From JASHUC01 sp963849095 (lineage in GTDB: Bacteria; Pseudomonadota; Gammaproteobacteria; Steroidobacterales; Steroidobacteraceae): 64,000 bases of DNA. The notes below the pieces were generated by a model. It saw only the letters and a program-made list of their open reading frames with translations, had not been told where the DNA came from and ran no database searches. The translations under genes and the position numbers were made by a program. The DNA lies in the NCBI GenBank assembly GCA_963849095.1, contig CAWKGA010000009.1, forward strand, positions 558,001-622,000, given 5' to 3'. Shown piece by piece: positions 56,579 to 64,000 of this stretch. The first letter of the stretch is position 1. The number at the start of each line of letters is the position of its first letter.

Positions 56579-58732
56579 TCAGGCCCTGCGCGTCGCGGCC
56601 GCCTCGGCCGGGAGCAGATGCGCGAACGGGGGAGTGCCCGCTGCCTGGCGCGCGAGCAGCACGAGCAGCTCCTCCGCGGTCATGGGCTCGCCGAAGAGCT
56701 TGCCCTGGCCGAAGAGGCACTGATGGTTGCGGAGGAACTCGAGATGGCGCTGGGACTCGATGCCCTCCGCGATGACCTCCATCCCGAGGCTGCGTCCCAT
56801 GTCGATGATGGTGCGAACGATCGTCGCATCTCCCGCGTCCTCCGCGACGTTGCGCACGAAGGACTGATCGATCTTCAGCGTCTCGATCGGGAACTGCTGC
56901 AGGGCGGATAGCGACGAGTACCCGGTGCCGAAGTCGTCGATGGACAGGTGCAAGCCCATCGCGTACAGCTCATCGAGCAGGCGCACCGTACGCTGCGGGT
57001 CCGCCATGAGAGTCGTCTCGGTGATCTCCAGCTCGAGCGACGTCGGCGAGACGCCGTGCCGGCGGAACACCGAGCGGCACCGCAGGATGAAGCTCGCCTG
57101 GCGCAGCTGCTTCAGCGACAGATTGAGCGAGATGCGGCCGGGGTCCGCGACCTCCGCCTGCATGCGCCGGTAATCGATGCACACGCGATTGAGCACCCAC
57201 TCCCCGATGTCGAGGATGAGATTCGTTTCCTCGGCGAGCGGGATGAACTGCCCGGGCGGTATGTCGCCGTGGCCCGGCAGCCGCCAGCGCAGCAGCGCCT
57301 CGGCGCCAATGATGCGGCCGTTGCGCAGGTCCACCTTCGGCTGATAGCGGATGACGAGCTCGTCCCGCTCGAGCGCCCGGCGCAGCTTGCTCTTCAGCAT
57401 CAGCCGCTCAACCGCCGCCGCGTTCATCTCCGGGGAGTAGAACGCGAAGGTGTTGCCGCCGTTCTGCTTGGAGTAGTACATGGCGGCGTCGGCGTTGCGG
57501 ATCAGATCGATGACGTTCTCCGCGTCGCGCGGGCAGAATGCGATGCCGACGCTCGCCGTGAGGAACACCTCGTGCTGATTGAGCTGGAACACCCGGCTCA
57601 CCTCCGTGAGGATGGAGCGGGCGAGATGCGCGACCGGTCCCCGGTTGTCCGCCTCCGCGGACAGTCCCTCGATGAAGAGCGCGAACTCATCGCCCGCGAG
57701 GCGGCCGAGGGTCGTCCCCTGCGGCAGCGCGCGCGTCAAGCGCTCCGCGAGCACCTCCAGCACGCGGTCTCCCGCGCCGTGGCCGAAGGTGTCGTTCACC
57801 TCCTTGAAATGATCCATGTCGATGTACAGGAGCGCGAGCGCCTGGCTGCCGCGGATGCCGCGCGCGATGCTCTGCTGCAGCAGGTGCTGGAACTGCATCC
57901 GGTTGGGCACCCGGGTGAGCGCGTCATACCGCGCGAGATAGCGGATGCGCCGCTCCTGGCGCTTGCGCTCGGTGATGTTGCGCGCGACGAAGATGTTGCC
58001 CTGGAACTGCGGGTCGTCGCTCGCGATCTGCGAGCCGGTGAGCGACACCGGAATGGTCTGCCCCTGGCCCGTGCGCACTACCGTCTCGCGGGTGTCGTGC
58101 GCCGCCTCGAGCAGGTCGAAGCCTTCGCGCTCGCGATGGTCGAGCATCGCGAGGATGGTCTTGCCGAGGATCTGCTCCTCGGTGAGGCCGAGCAGCTTGC
58201 ACGCGGCCTGGTTCGCGACCTTGACGATCCCGTCGGGTGAGGTGACGAACACCGCGTCCGTCAATCCGTTGAGGACGCTCCCCAGGTAGTCCTTCGTGAT
58301 GGTGGTCTGGCGCAGCTTGTATCGCATGCGCTCGAGCGCCTGCTGCAGCCCGCCCAGCTCGTCGCGGCGCGCCACATCGAGGGGACGGGTGTAGTCGCCC
58401 TGTCCGATCCGGTCCGCGCTCTTGATGAGCGCCACGATCGGCTGCTCCAGCTTGCGGCCGGCGCGCCAGGCGAGTGCCGCGCCCACGAGCCCTCCCATGA
58501 GCGCGAGGCCGCCCGCGAGCAGGAGCACCGTGCGGAAGTCCCGCTCGCCGCTCGCGGACAGGCGGCCGGCAAGCGTGGCCGCAGGCGGGGGAACGTTCCG
58601 CGCGAGCGTATCGAGCTGGTGGGATTCGTGGTGCTGCTGCCAGGCGAAGAGCCCGGCCAGAACGAGCGCCGCAACTAGCACCACCACGAAGGCTGCGGTG
58701 GCATACTTGAGTTTCAGGCTGACGGCTCTCAA
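56579..58732 (-). CDS. Membrane HAMP-PAS-GGDEF-EAL protein with degenerate GGDEF
   Basis: A 717-residue protein. An N-terminal helix (TAAFVVVLVAALVLAGLFAW), a short periplasmic loop and a second helix lead to a HAMP-like linker (about 105-155), a PAS domain (about 160-270, FVTSPDGIVKVANQAACKLL), the GGDEF domain and the EAL domain. The GGDEF signature is AGDEF in GRLAGDEFALF, and no RxxD I-site precedes it, so cyclase activity is doubtful. The EAL side is complete (EALLRW, LEITETTLMADP, IDDFGTGYSSLSAL). It is probably a phosphodiesterase. The start TTG 58732 has AGGGA upstream; a TTG at 58762 is the alternative. Confidence 0.88.
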   Translation of the reverse strand: MRAVSLKLKYATAAFVVVLVAALVLAGLFAWQQHHESHQLDTLARNVPPPAATLAGRLSASGERDFRTVLLLAGGLALMGGLVGAALAWRAGRKLEQPIVALIKSADRIGQGDYTRPLDVARRDELGGLQQALERMRYKLRQTTITKDYLGSVLNGLTDAVFVTSPDGIVKVANQAACKLLGLTEEQILGKTILAMLDHREREGFDLLEAAHDTRETVVRTGQGQTIPVSLTGSQIASDDPQFQGNIFVARNITERKRQERRIRYLARYDALTRVPNRMQFQHLLQQSIARGIRGSQALALLYIDMDHFKEVNDTFGHGAGDRVLEVLAERLTRALPQGTTLGRLAGDEFALFIEGLSAEADNRGPVAHLARSILTEVSRVFQLNQHEVFLTASVGIAFCPRDAENVIDLIRNADAAMYYSKQNGGNTFAFYSPEMNAAAVERLMLKSKLRRALERDELVIRYQPKVDLRNGRIIGAEALLRWRLPGHGDIPPGQFIPLAEETNLILDIGEWVLNRVCIDYRRMQAEVADPGRISLNLSLKQLRQASFILRCRSVFRRHGVSPTSLELEITETTLMADPQRTVRLLDELYAMGLHLSIDDFGTGYSSLSALQQFPIETLKIDQSFVRNVAEDAGDATIVRTIIDMGRSLGMEVIAEGIESQRHLEFLRNHQCLFGQGKLFGEPMTAEELLVLLARQAAGTPPFAHLLPAEAAATRRA

Positions 58733-58911
58733 ATTCTCAGTCCCTGGCCGCTCGAGACGCAAGCCACAGGTCGCGCGAGCTTGGCTGCTCCTAAGACAGC
58801 GCGACGCCCGGCCATGCGCGGCACGGTCCCCCTTAATTATGCAAGCATCTTAACCCGCGCCGGCCGCGCCGGCCACTTGAGTTCCGTCTCAAAGAAGCGA
58901 CACTTGCGCGC

Positions 58912-59586
58912 ATGCTCGACACGCTTCAACTGACCGGCCGGGCCCGCACGCACGTGCAGCCGATCCCAGAGCTGGGCTTGAGTCTGCAACGAGACACGGC
59001 GCAGGCGCTCCTCGGTCTGCGTGCGGCCGCTCGCGCGGACGGCATTGATCTTGCGGCCGTGTCCGGCCATCGTGATCTCGGCCGCCAGGTTGCGGTCTGG
59101 AACTCGAAGTTTCGCGGCGAGCGCCAGCTGCTCGACCGGCGCGGCGCCGAGCTCGAGCGCGCCCGGCTCTCGGATCGCGAGGCCGTCGATGCCATTCTCA
59201 TCTGGTCGGCCCTGCCGGGCGCGAGCCGCCATCACTGGGGAACCGATGTGGACGTGATCGACCGCGCCGCGTTACCGCCCGGCTATCGGTTGCAGCTCAC
59301 CCGCGAGGAGTTCACCGGCGGCGCGCTCGCCCGATTCTCCGCCTGGCTGGATGAGCATGCCGCGGAGTTTGGATTCTTTCGTCCGTACGCGACCGATCGC
59401 GGCGGTATCATGCCGGAGCCCTGGCATTTGAGCTACGCGGAGATTGCGCAGCCTGCGCTTTCCGGTCTGACGCTCGAGGTGCTGGCGGAGGCCGTTGCGG
59501 GCGCGAGCCTCGACGCGCGGGAGCAGGTCCTTGCCCGGCTGCCGGAGCTCTACGAGCGTTATGTCGTGAGCGTCGACGAGCCCTGA
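58912..59586 (+). CDS. LAS-type D-alanyl-D-alanine carboxypeptidase (VanY/DacB-like fold)
   Basis: A 224-residue zinc peptidase. The metal motifs are SRHHWGTDVDV (SxHxxGxxxD) and EPWHLSY (ExWH), with SGHRDLGRQVAVWN as the helper Arg/Gln stretch. Enzymes of this type trim the terminal D-Ala of peptidoglycan stem peptides. No signal peptide is visible from the ATG at 58912, which is unusual for such enzymes and might mean a cytoplasmic role in recycling (LdcB-like). It stands alone between convergent and divergent neighbours. Confidence 0.88.
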   Translation: MLDTLQLTGRARTHVQPIPELGLSLQRDTAQALLGLRAAARADGIDLAAVSGHRDLGRQVAVWNSKFRGERQLLDRRGAELERARLSDREAVDAILIWSALPGASRHHWGTDVDVIDRAALPPGYRLQLTREEFTGGALARFSAWLDEHAAEFGFFRPYATDRGGIMPEPWHLSYAEIAQPALSGLTLEVLAEAVAGASLDAREQVLARLPELYERYVVSVDEP

Positions 59587-59613
59587 GTCAACGAGTCCTG
59601 CTGCCTGCGATCC

Positions 59614-60636
59614 CTAGGTCACCGGGCCCCGGCGATCGCCCACCCAGGCCCTGTGCAGATAGCGGACCATGAGTCCGCGGACCGTCGCCATGGGGTCGGC
59701 CAGAGCGGAGAACACGGGCGGATTGCGCCGCAGCAGCCGCCAGTTCTCGCTGCGAAGGATCTGCCGGAGATATTCGAGATTGCGGTCGATCGCCTCGATG
59801 TACGGATTGTGCCCGTCGAACAGGATCTCGAGATAGCGGTAGGCGCTCTGGAAGTGGCCGTCGAGCCGCGTCAGCCGCGTTTCCGCGACGAACTCCGGCG
59901 TTTGCCGTAGCAGGTCGAGCCCCGACGCGTACCGCACCTGCCTGCCGCCGTTCGAGGCAATCGGAAGGGCCATGCCGCCGAGCACGAACTCGGGGTACAG
60001 GCGGTCGCGGCACTTCTCGAGGTAACAGCGGTCGGCCATCTGGCCGATCATGTCGGCCGTTCCGACGAGATGCCCAAGCTTGATGTCGAGGGGGTCCGAC
60101 ACCCGGATCTGCGAGAACGGCACCTCGTAGCCGGTGAAATGCACGATCTCGCGCGCGACCGGCGCCCAGCGCGCGAGCCCGATGGTCGGCAGATAGTCGT
60201 CGAGGAACCGCGCGCCGCGCGATACGTGGATCCGCGTGAGCTCCGCGCCGTGGCGGAACTCGGCGCTGTCGTCGGCTCGCCGCAGGTAGCCCATGTCGTG
60301 GAACAGCCCGACGATGAGCCCCACCGTGGCCCGCTCGGCGCCGAGGCGCAGGTGCGGCTCGTGCTGGCGCTCGTATCCCACGACGAGCCGCGCCAGGGCG
60401 AGGGTGATGTCGAGCGTGTGCTGCCGGTCGTGATACACGGTATCGACGCCGTAGTAGCCGGGCACCTCGCCCGCGAACAGCTTCTCGAAGTAGTCGAACG
60501 AGCGGAGCAGCGGCCCGAGCCCGATGTCGGGCCAGGTATCGACGTACAGCTCCTGCACGGCAGATCTCACCGCCGCCGTGGAGCTCACCTGAACGGTATT
60601 GGTTACGTCGAAGTCGTTGCGGCGGATGCCGGTCAT
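59614..60636 (-). CDS. HD-domain metal-dependent phosphohydrolase-like protein
   Basis: A 340-residue protein with an HD/PDEase-type domain (about 60-250). Conserved metal-site residues appear as YHDRQHTLDI, VGLFHDMGYLRRADDSAEFR (the HD pair), IVHFTGY and GTADMIGQM. The flanks have no other known domain. Proteins with this fold hydrolyse nucleotides or phosphomonoesters; the substrate is unassigned. The ATG at 60636 was selected at the beginning of the conserved-looking region (MTGIRRNDFDVTN). No membrane segment is seen. Confidence 0.8.
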   Translation of the reverse strand: MTGIRRNDFDVTNTVQVSSTAAVRSAVQELYVDTWPDIGLGPLLRSFDYFEKLFAGEVPGYYGVDTVYHDRQHTLDITLALARLVVGYERQHEPHLRLGAERATVGLIVGLFHDMGYLRRADDSAEFRHGAELTRIHVSRGARFLDDYLPTIGLARWAPVAREIVHFTGYEVPFSQIRVSDPLDIKLGHLVGTADMIGQMADRCYLEKCRDRLYPEFVLGGMALPIASNGGRQVRYASGLDLLRQTPEFVAETRLTRLDGHFQSAYRYLEILFDGHNPYIEAIDRNLEYLRQILRSENWRLLRRNPPVFSALADPMATVRGLMVRYLHRAWVGDRRGPVT

Positions 60637-60790
60637 GGTCTTGGGTTTACCGATTGCCTTCCCCGGCTCAGATCGAGGTGAGTCTAGGCAACGTCCGGGG
60701 TCAAGGCCAGCGACGCGCAGCACAGTTTGCGGATGCCGCAGTGCGGCGCGATATGTCGAATTTCGCGGCACCCCCCCCGGCGCCGCTCGA

Positions 60791-62809
60791 TCAGGCTGCG
60801 ATTCCGTGCTGCTTCAGCAGCGGACTCACGTCCGGCTTGCGGCCGCGGAACTCCACGAAAGCCTCGAGCGCATCCCGGCTCCCGCCTTGCGACAGGATCG
60901 AGTCGAGGAACCGGGCCGCCGTCCGGTGATCGAAAACGCCGTGCTCCTCGAAGGCGGAGAAGGCGTCCGCGGCGAGCACTTCCGCCCACTTGTAGCTGTA
61001 GTAGCCGGCGGCATATCCCCCGGCGAACACGTGTCCGAAGCTGTGCGCGAAGCGGTTCCACTCCGGCACCGGGACGACCGCGATCTCGTGCCGCACGCCG
61101 GCCAGGATCTCGCCGACGCGAGCCCCGCGCTCCGGGTCGTACTCGGCGTGGAGCCGGAAGTCGAACAGGGCGAGCTCGAGCTGCCGCACCATGTGCAGCC
61201 CCGCATGGAAGCTGCGGGTCGCGATGAGCTGCGCTTGCTTCTCCGCCGGCAGGGGATCCCCGGTCTCGGCATGCTTCGATATGCGGTGCAGCACCTGCGG
61301 ATGCCACGCATAGTTCTCCAGGAACTGGCTCGGCAGCTCGATCGCGTCCCAGGCGACGCCGTTCGTTCCCGCGAGGCTCGGGTAGGGAACGCGCGTGAGC
61401 AGGTGATGCAACCCGTGGCCAAACTCGTGGAACACGGTGAGCACGTCGTCGTGCGTGAGCAGGGCCGGGCAGCCCTCACCCGGCGGAAGGAAATTGCAGA
61501 CGAGGTACGCGATCGGAAGCGTCTCGCCGCTCGCGAGGCTCTTGCGTCCGACGCACTCGTCCTGCCAGGCGCCGCTGCGCTTGTTCGGACGGGCGTAGGG
61601 ATCGAGGTAGAAGCTGCCAACGGGCCGTCCCGCCGCGTCTTCGATCTGGAAGAAGCGCACGTCGGCATGCCAGACGGGCTCGCCTGCGCGTTCCCGGATG
61701 CGCACGGCGAAGAGCCGCTCGGCCACCTCGAACAGCCCCGCGAGCACGCGAGGCAGCGGAAAGTACTGGCGCAGCTCCTCCTGCGAGATCGAAAACCGCG
61801 ACCTCTGCAGCCGCTCGGAGTAGAAGCTCACGTCCCATGCTTTGAGCTGGTGTCCGGCGAAGGCTTCGAGCTCGGCGAGCTCGCGCTGCGCGACGGGGCG
61901 CGCCGCCTGGCCGAGGCGCCGCAAGAACTGCATGACCTCCTCCGGGGTGCGAGCCATGCGTGTCGCGAGCGCGTAGTCGGCGAAGCTCTGAAAGCCGAGC
62001 AGCCGCGCCACCTCGTGTCGCAGCCTGAGGATGCTCTCCATCACGCCGGAGTTGTCCCAGCGCCCCTTCTGCGCCCCCTCGTCCGAGGCGCGGGTGTTCC
62101 AGGCCTCGTAGAGCGCGCGGCGCAGGGCGGGGGATTGCGCGTCCGTGAGGACCGCGACGTAGGTCGGCTGGTCGAGACCGAGCAGGTAGCCCTCGACGCC
62201 GCGATCTTGGGCCCGGCGGCGCGCCTGCTCGATGATGACCTCGTTGACGCCCTCGAGCTCGCCCCGGTCGGTGACGAGATGCGACCAGCCGTTCGTCGCG
62301 TCGAGCACGTTCTCCTCGAACTTCGCCTGCAGCTGGGTGAGCTCCAGTACGGCCGCCTTGAAGCGTGCCTTGCGCTCGGCGTCGAGCCCGACCCCCGCGA
62401 GGCGGAAGTCCCGCAGTGCGTGCTCGAGCACTCGCCGTTGCGTCGGCGTGAGGCCCGGACCCTCCCGCTCCGCGATCCGCTCATAGGCCCGGTACAGCGG
62501 TCCGCTCTGGGCGAGATCCGTCTGGTAGGCCGAGAGGAGCGGCAGGCCGGCGTTGTAAGCCTCCCGCAGGCTCGGCGAGTTCATCACCGCGTTGAGGTGG
62601 CCCGCCGGCGACCACACGCGCGTGAGCCGGTGCTGCATGTCCTCGAGCGGCTCGACCAAGTTTGCGAACGTCGGGTCGGGGAGTGCCGCGAGCTCCGCGA
62701 TCCGGGCCCGGTTCTGGTCGAGCACGGCGCGCAGGGCGGGCTCGATGTGCTCGGGCCGGATGTCGGCGAACGGGGGCGGAGGTCCGCGGTCCAGCAGTGG
62801 ATTTTCCAT
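60791..62809 (-). CDS. prlC: Oligopeptidase A (M3 family)
   Basis: A 672-residue cytoplasmic zinc metallopeptidase that degrades short peptides, including cleaved signal peptides. The active-site motif HEFGH is in TVFHEFGHGLHHLLT, with the third ligand Glu about 25 residues on (GVAWDAIELPSQFLENY). The start MENPLLDRGPPPPFADIRPE matches the E. coli OpdA/PrlC beginning; an ATG at 62836 would add nine residues. The length fits (680). It is divergent from the glutathione reductase gene. Confidence 0.95.
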   Translation of the reverse strand: MENPLLDRGPPPPFADIRPEHIEPALRAVLDQNRARIAELAALPDPTFANLVEPLEDMQHRLTRVWSPAGHLNAVMNSPSLREAYNAGLPLLSAYQTDLAQSGPLYRAYERIAEREGPGLTPTQRRVLEHALRDFRLAGVGLDAERKARFKAAVLELTQLQAKFEENVLDATNGWSHLVTDRGELEGVNEVIIEQARRRAQDRGVEGYLLGLDQPTYVAVLTDAQSPALRRALYEAWNTRASDEGAQKGRWDNSGVMESILRLRHEVARLLGFQSFADYALATRMARTPEEVMQFLRRLGQAARPVAQRELAELEAFAGHQLKAWDVSFYSERLQRSRFSISQEELRQYFPLPRVLAGLFEVAERLFAVRIRERAGEPVWHADVRFFQIEDAAGRPVGSFYLDPYARPNKRSGAWQDECVGRKSLASGETLPIAYLVCNFLPPGEGCPALLTHDDVLTVFHEFGHGLHHLLTRVPYPSLAGTNGVAWDAIELPSQFLENYAWHPQVLHRISKHAETGDPLPAEKQAQLIATRSFHAGLHMVRQLELALFDFRLHAEYDPERGARVGEILAGVRHEIAVVPVPEWNRFAHSFGHVFAGGYAAGYYSYKWAEVLAADAFSAFEEHGVFDHRTAARFLDSILSQGGSRDALEAFVEFRGRKPDVSPLLKQHGIAA

Positions 62810-62907
62810 GAAAGTCTCGGTGAGGGCGGCAGCCATTCTACCGTGAGCCCCCCCTTGACCTACCGGATAAGATGGGACTTTGGGCTTCCCTGCATCCGGA
62901 GAGCCAG

Positions 62908-64000
62908 ATGGCGGACTATGACTTGATCGTGATCGGCGGCGGCAGCGGGGGCATCGCCTGTGCCCAGCGGGCCGCCGAGTACGGGGCCCGTGTGCTGCTC
63001 GCCGAGTCGGGCCGACTCGGCGGAACCTGCGTCAACGTCGGCTGCGTGCCGAAGAAGGTCATGTGGAATGCCGCCGAGCTGGCGCAAGGCCTGCACGACG
63101 GCTCCGGATACGGGTTTCGCATCGAGGGTGAGTCGCACGACTGGGCCGCGCTCAAGCTAGCCCGCGACGCGTACATTCTGAGGCTCAACGCTATCTACGA
63201 GCGGGGTCTCGCGAGCCGCAAGGTCGAGCTCGCCCGCGGCTTCGCGCGGCTCGCCGGCCACGGTGCCGTCGAGGTCGAGGGGCGCGTGGCATCGGCCTCG
63301 CACATCGTGATCGCGACCGGCGGACGCCCGCTGCTGCCGGACATTCCCGGAGCGGAGCTCGGCATCACCTCGGATGGGTTCTTCGAGCTGGCGCAGCGGC
63401 CCGAGCGCGTCGCGGTCGTGGGCAGCGGCTACATCGCGGTGGAGCTCGGCGGGATCTTCGCCGCGCTCGGCTCCCGGGTGACGCTCGCCATCCGCGGCGA
63501 CAGCGTGCTCAAGCACTTCGAGCGGATGCTCGGCGAGGCCTGCCTCGAGATCATGCGGGCCGACGGCATCGAGGTGGTGACGGGCGCGCGGCCCGAGTCG
63601 CTCCGCGACCTCGGGGGCGGACGCCTGCAGCTTGCCCTGCGCGACGGCCGGACGATCGGTCCCGTGGACACGGTTCTCTGGGCTGTCGGTCGCGCGCCCC
63701 ACGTCGAGGGGCTCGGTCTCGAGCGCGCCGCGCAGGAGGCCGGACAAGCCGGCGTCAAGCTCGACCCCTACGGCTTCGTGGCGACGGACCCGTACCAGGC
63801 GACGAGCGTCCCCGGGATCTATGCGATCGGTGATGTGAGCGGCCGCCTGCTGCTCACGCCGGTCGCCATCGCGGCGGGCCGCCGCTTGAGCGATCGGCTG
63901 TTCGGCGGCCAGCCGGACCGGCACCTCGATTACTTAAACGTCCCGACGGTCATCTTCGGTCATCCGCCGATCGGCACGGTGGGACTGTCCGAGGCCGCGG
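62908..64000 (+). CDS. gor: Glutathione-disulfide reductase, cut by the window end
   Basis: The first 364 residues of a FAD-dependent disulfide reductase. The FAD motif is LIVIGGGSGGIACAQRAAEY, the redox-active disulfide is C41/C46 in GGTCVNVGCVPKKVMWN, and the NADPH domain has VVGSGYIAVELGGIFAALGS; TPVAIAAGRRLSDRLFGG and the start of the interface domain (TVIFGHPPIGTVGLSEA) follow. The motif context is that of Gor rather than dihydrolipoamide dehydrogenase or mercuric reductase. The ORF is open at the window edge, so the last about 85 residues, including the His-Glu pair, are not seen. The ATG lies at 62908. Confidence 0.93.
   Translation, partial: MADYDLIVIGGGSGGIACAQRAAEYGARVLLAESGRLGGTCVNVGCVPKKVMWNAAELAQGLHDGSGYGFRIEGESHDWAALKLARDAYILRLNAIYERGLASRKVELARGFARLAGHGAVEVEGRVASASHIVIATGGRPLLPDIPGAELGITSDGFFELAQRPERVAVVGSGYIAVELGGIFAALGSRVTLAIRGDSVLKHFERMLGEACLEIMRADGIEVVTGARPESLRDLGGGRLQLALRDGRTIGPVDTVLWAVGRAPHVEGLGLERAAQEAGQAGVKLDPYGFVATDPYQATSVPGIYAIGDVSGRLLLTPVAIAAGRRLSDRLFGGQPDRHLDYLNVPTVIFGHPPIGTVGLSEAA

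Noticed and set aside
60599..62926. Open frame of 775 codons on the plus strand
   Set aside because: Antisense to the oligopeptidase A gene, no motif, composition typical of a shadow frame.
1..64000. tRNA, rRNA, CRISPR arrays, insertion sequences and prophage genes
   Set aside because: No cloverleaf with CCA-like end, no regularly spaced repeat, no transposase or phage structural gene was recognised by eye. A computational scan would be needed to exclude small ones.

Overview
The window is dense, high-GC, all-chromosomal-looking DNA from a Gram-negative proteobacterium. The evidence is outer-membrane efflux genes, a type II secretion GspA/GspB pair, oligopeptidase A, RimO and glutathione reductase. 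Its overall flavour is gammaproteobacterial (Nevskiales, Steroidobacterales or Xanthomonadales-like), but the lineage is my inference and not proven by any marker here. I saw no tRNA, rRNA, CRISPR array, insertion sequence or phage gene.

Layout. 1-7.2 kb: two toxin-antitoxin modules, hipBA and AbiEi/AbiEii, flank glmS and a small unknown gene, followed by anmK. 7.2-16.5 kb: a long minus-strand run. It starts upstream with four FtsX/MacB-type permeases (two tandem copies of a two-permease unit, with no ATPase), then an SDR, a small secreted protein, LemA, a GIDE-domain/EF-hand membrane protein, a Tat-exported FMN alpha-hydroxyacid dehydrogenase carrying a CxxCH motif, and an isoprenylcysteine-methyltransferase-like membrane protein. 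16.7-22.2 kb: a peroxiredoxin broken by one in-frame stop, an O-methyltransferase, and an MHYT-domain histidine kinase coupled to a REC-GGDEF-EAL regulator. 22.2-28.9 kb: a four-gene RND efflux operon led by a beta-propeller protein. 29.0-30.6 kb: SoxR and a GFA-family protein divergent from a VOC protein, with a near-consensus SoxR box in a 19-bp-spacer promoter between them. 30.6-37.0 kb: a NUDIX remnant, GMC oxidoreductase, aldo/keto reductase, SixA, RimO, a phosphoesterase and a PEBP protein.

37.1-43.1 kb: an ATP-grasp/methyltransferase pair, two unknown genes and two tandem Tlc-like nucleotide-transporter-family proteins. 43.1-49.0 kb: one minus-strand operon, gspA - gspB - a REC/TM/repeat/TonB-C protein - a pseudo-receiver Ser/Thr kinase. 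This is the most unusual system in the window. 49.0-54.0 kb: FadE, malate dehydrogenase, and an ECF sigma factor with its putative membrane anti-sigma partner. 54.1-56.5 kb: a strong promoter with an overlapping palindrome drives a 35-residue membrane peptide, a YtrA-type GntR regulator, an ABC ATPase and a permease. 56.6-64.0 kb: a membrane GGDEF/EAL protein, a LAS-type carboxypeptidase, an HD-domain protein, oligopeptidase A and the first part of glutathione reductase, cut by the window end.

Genes are tightly packed. Many neighbours overlap by 4 bp (GTGA/ATGA), and no stretch without a gene exceeds about 300 bases. All functions are read from motifs and remembered family features; no database search was run.
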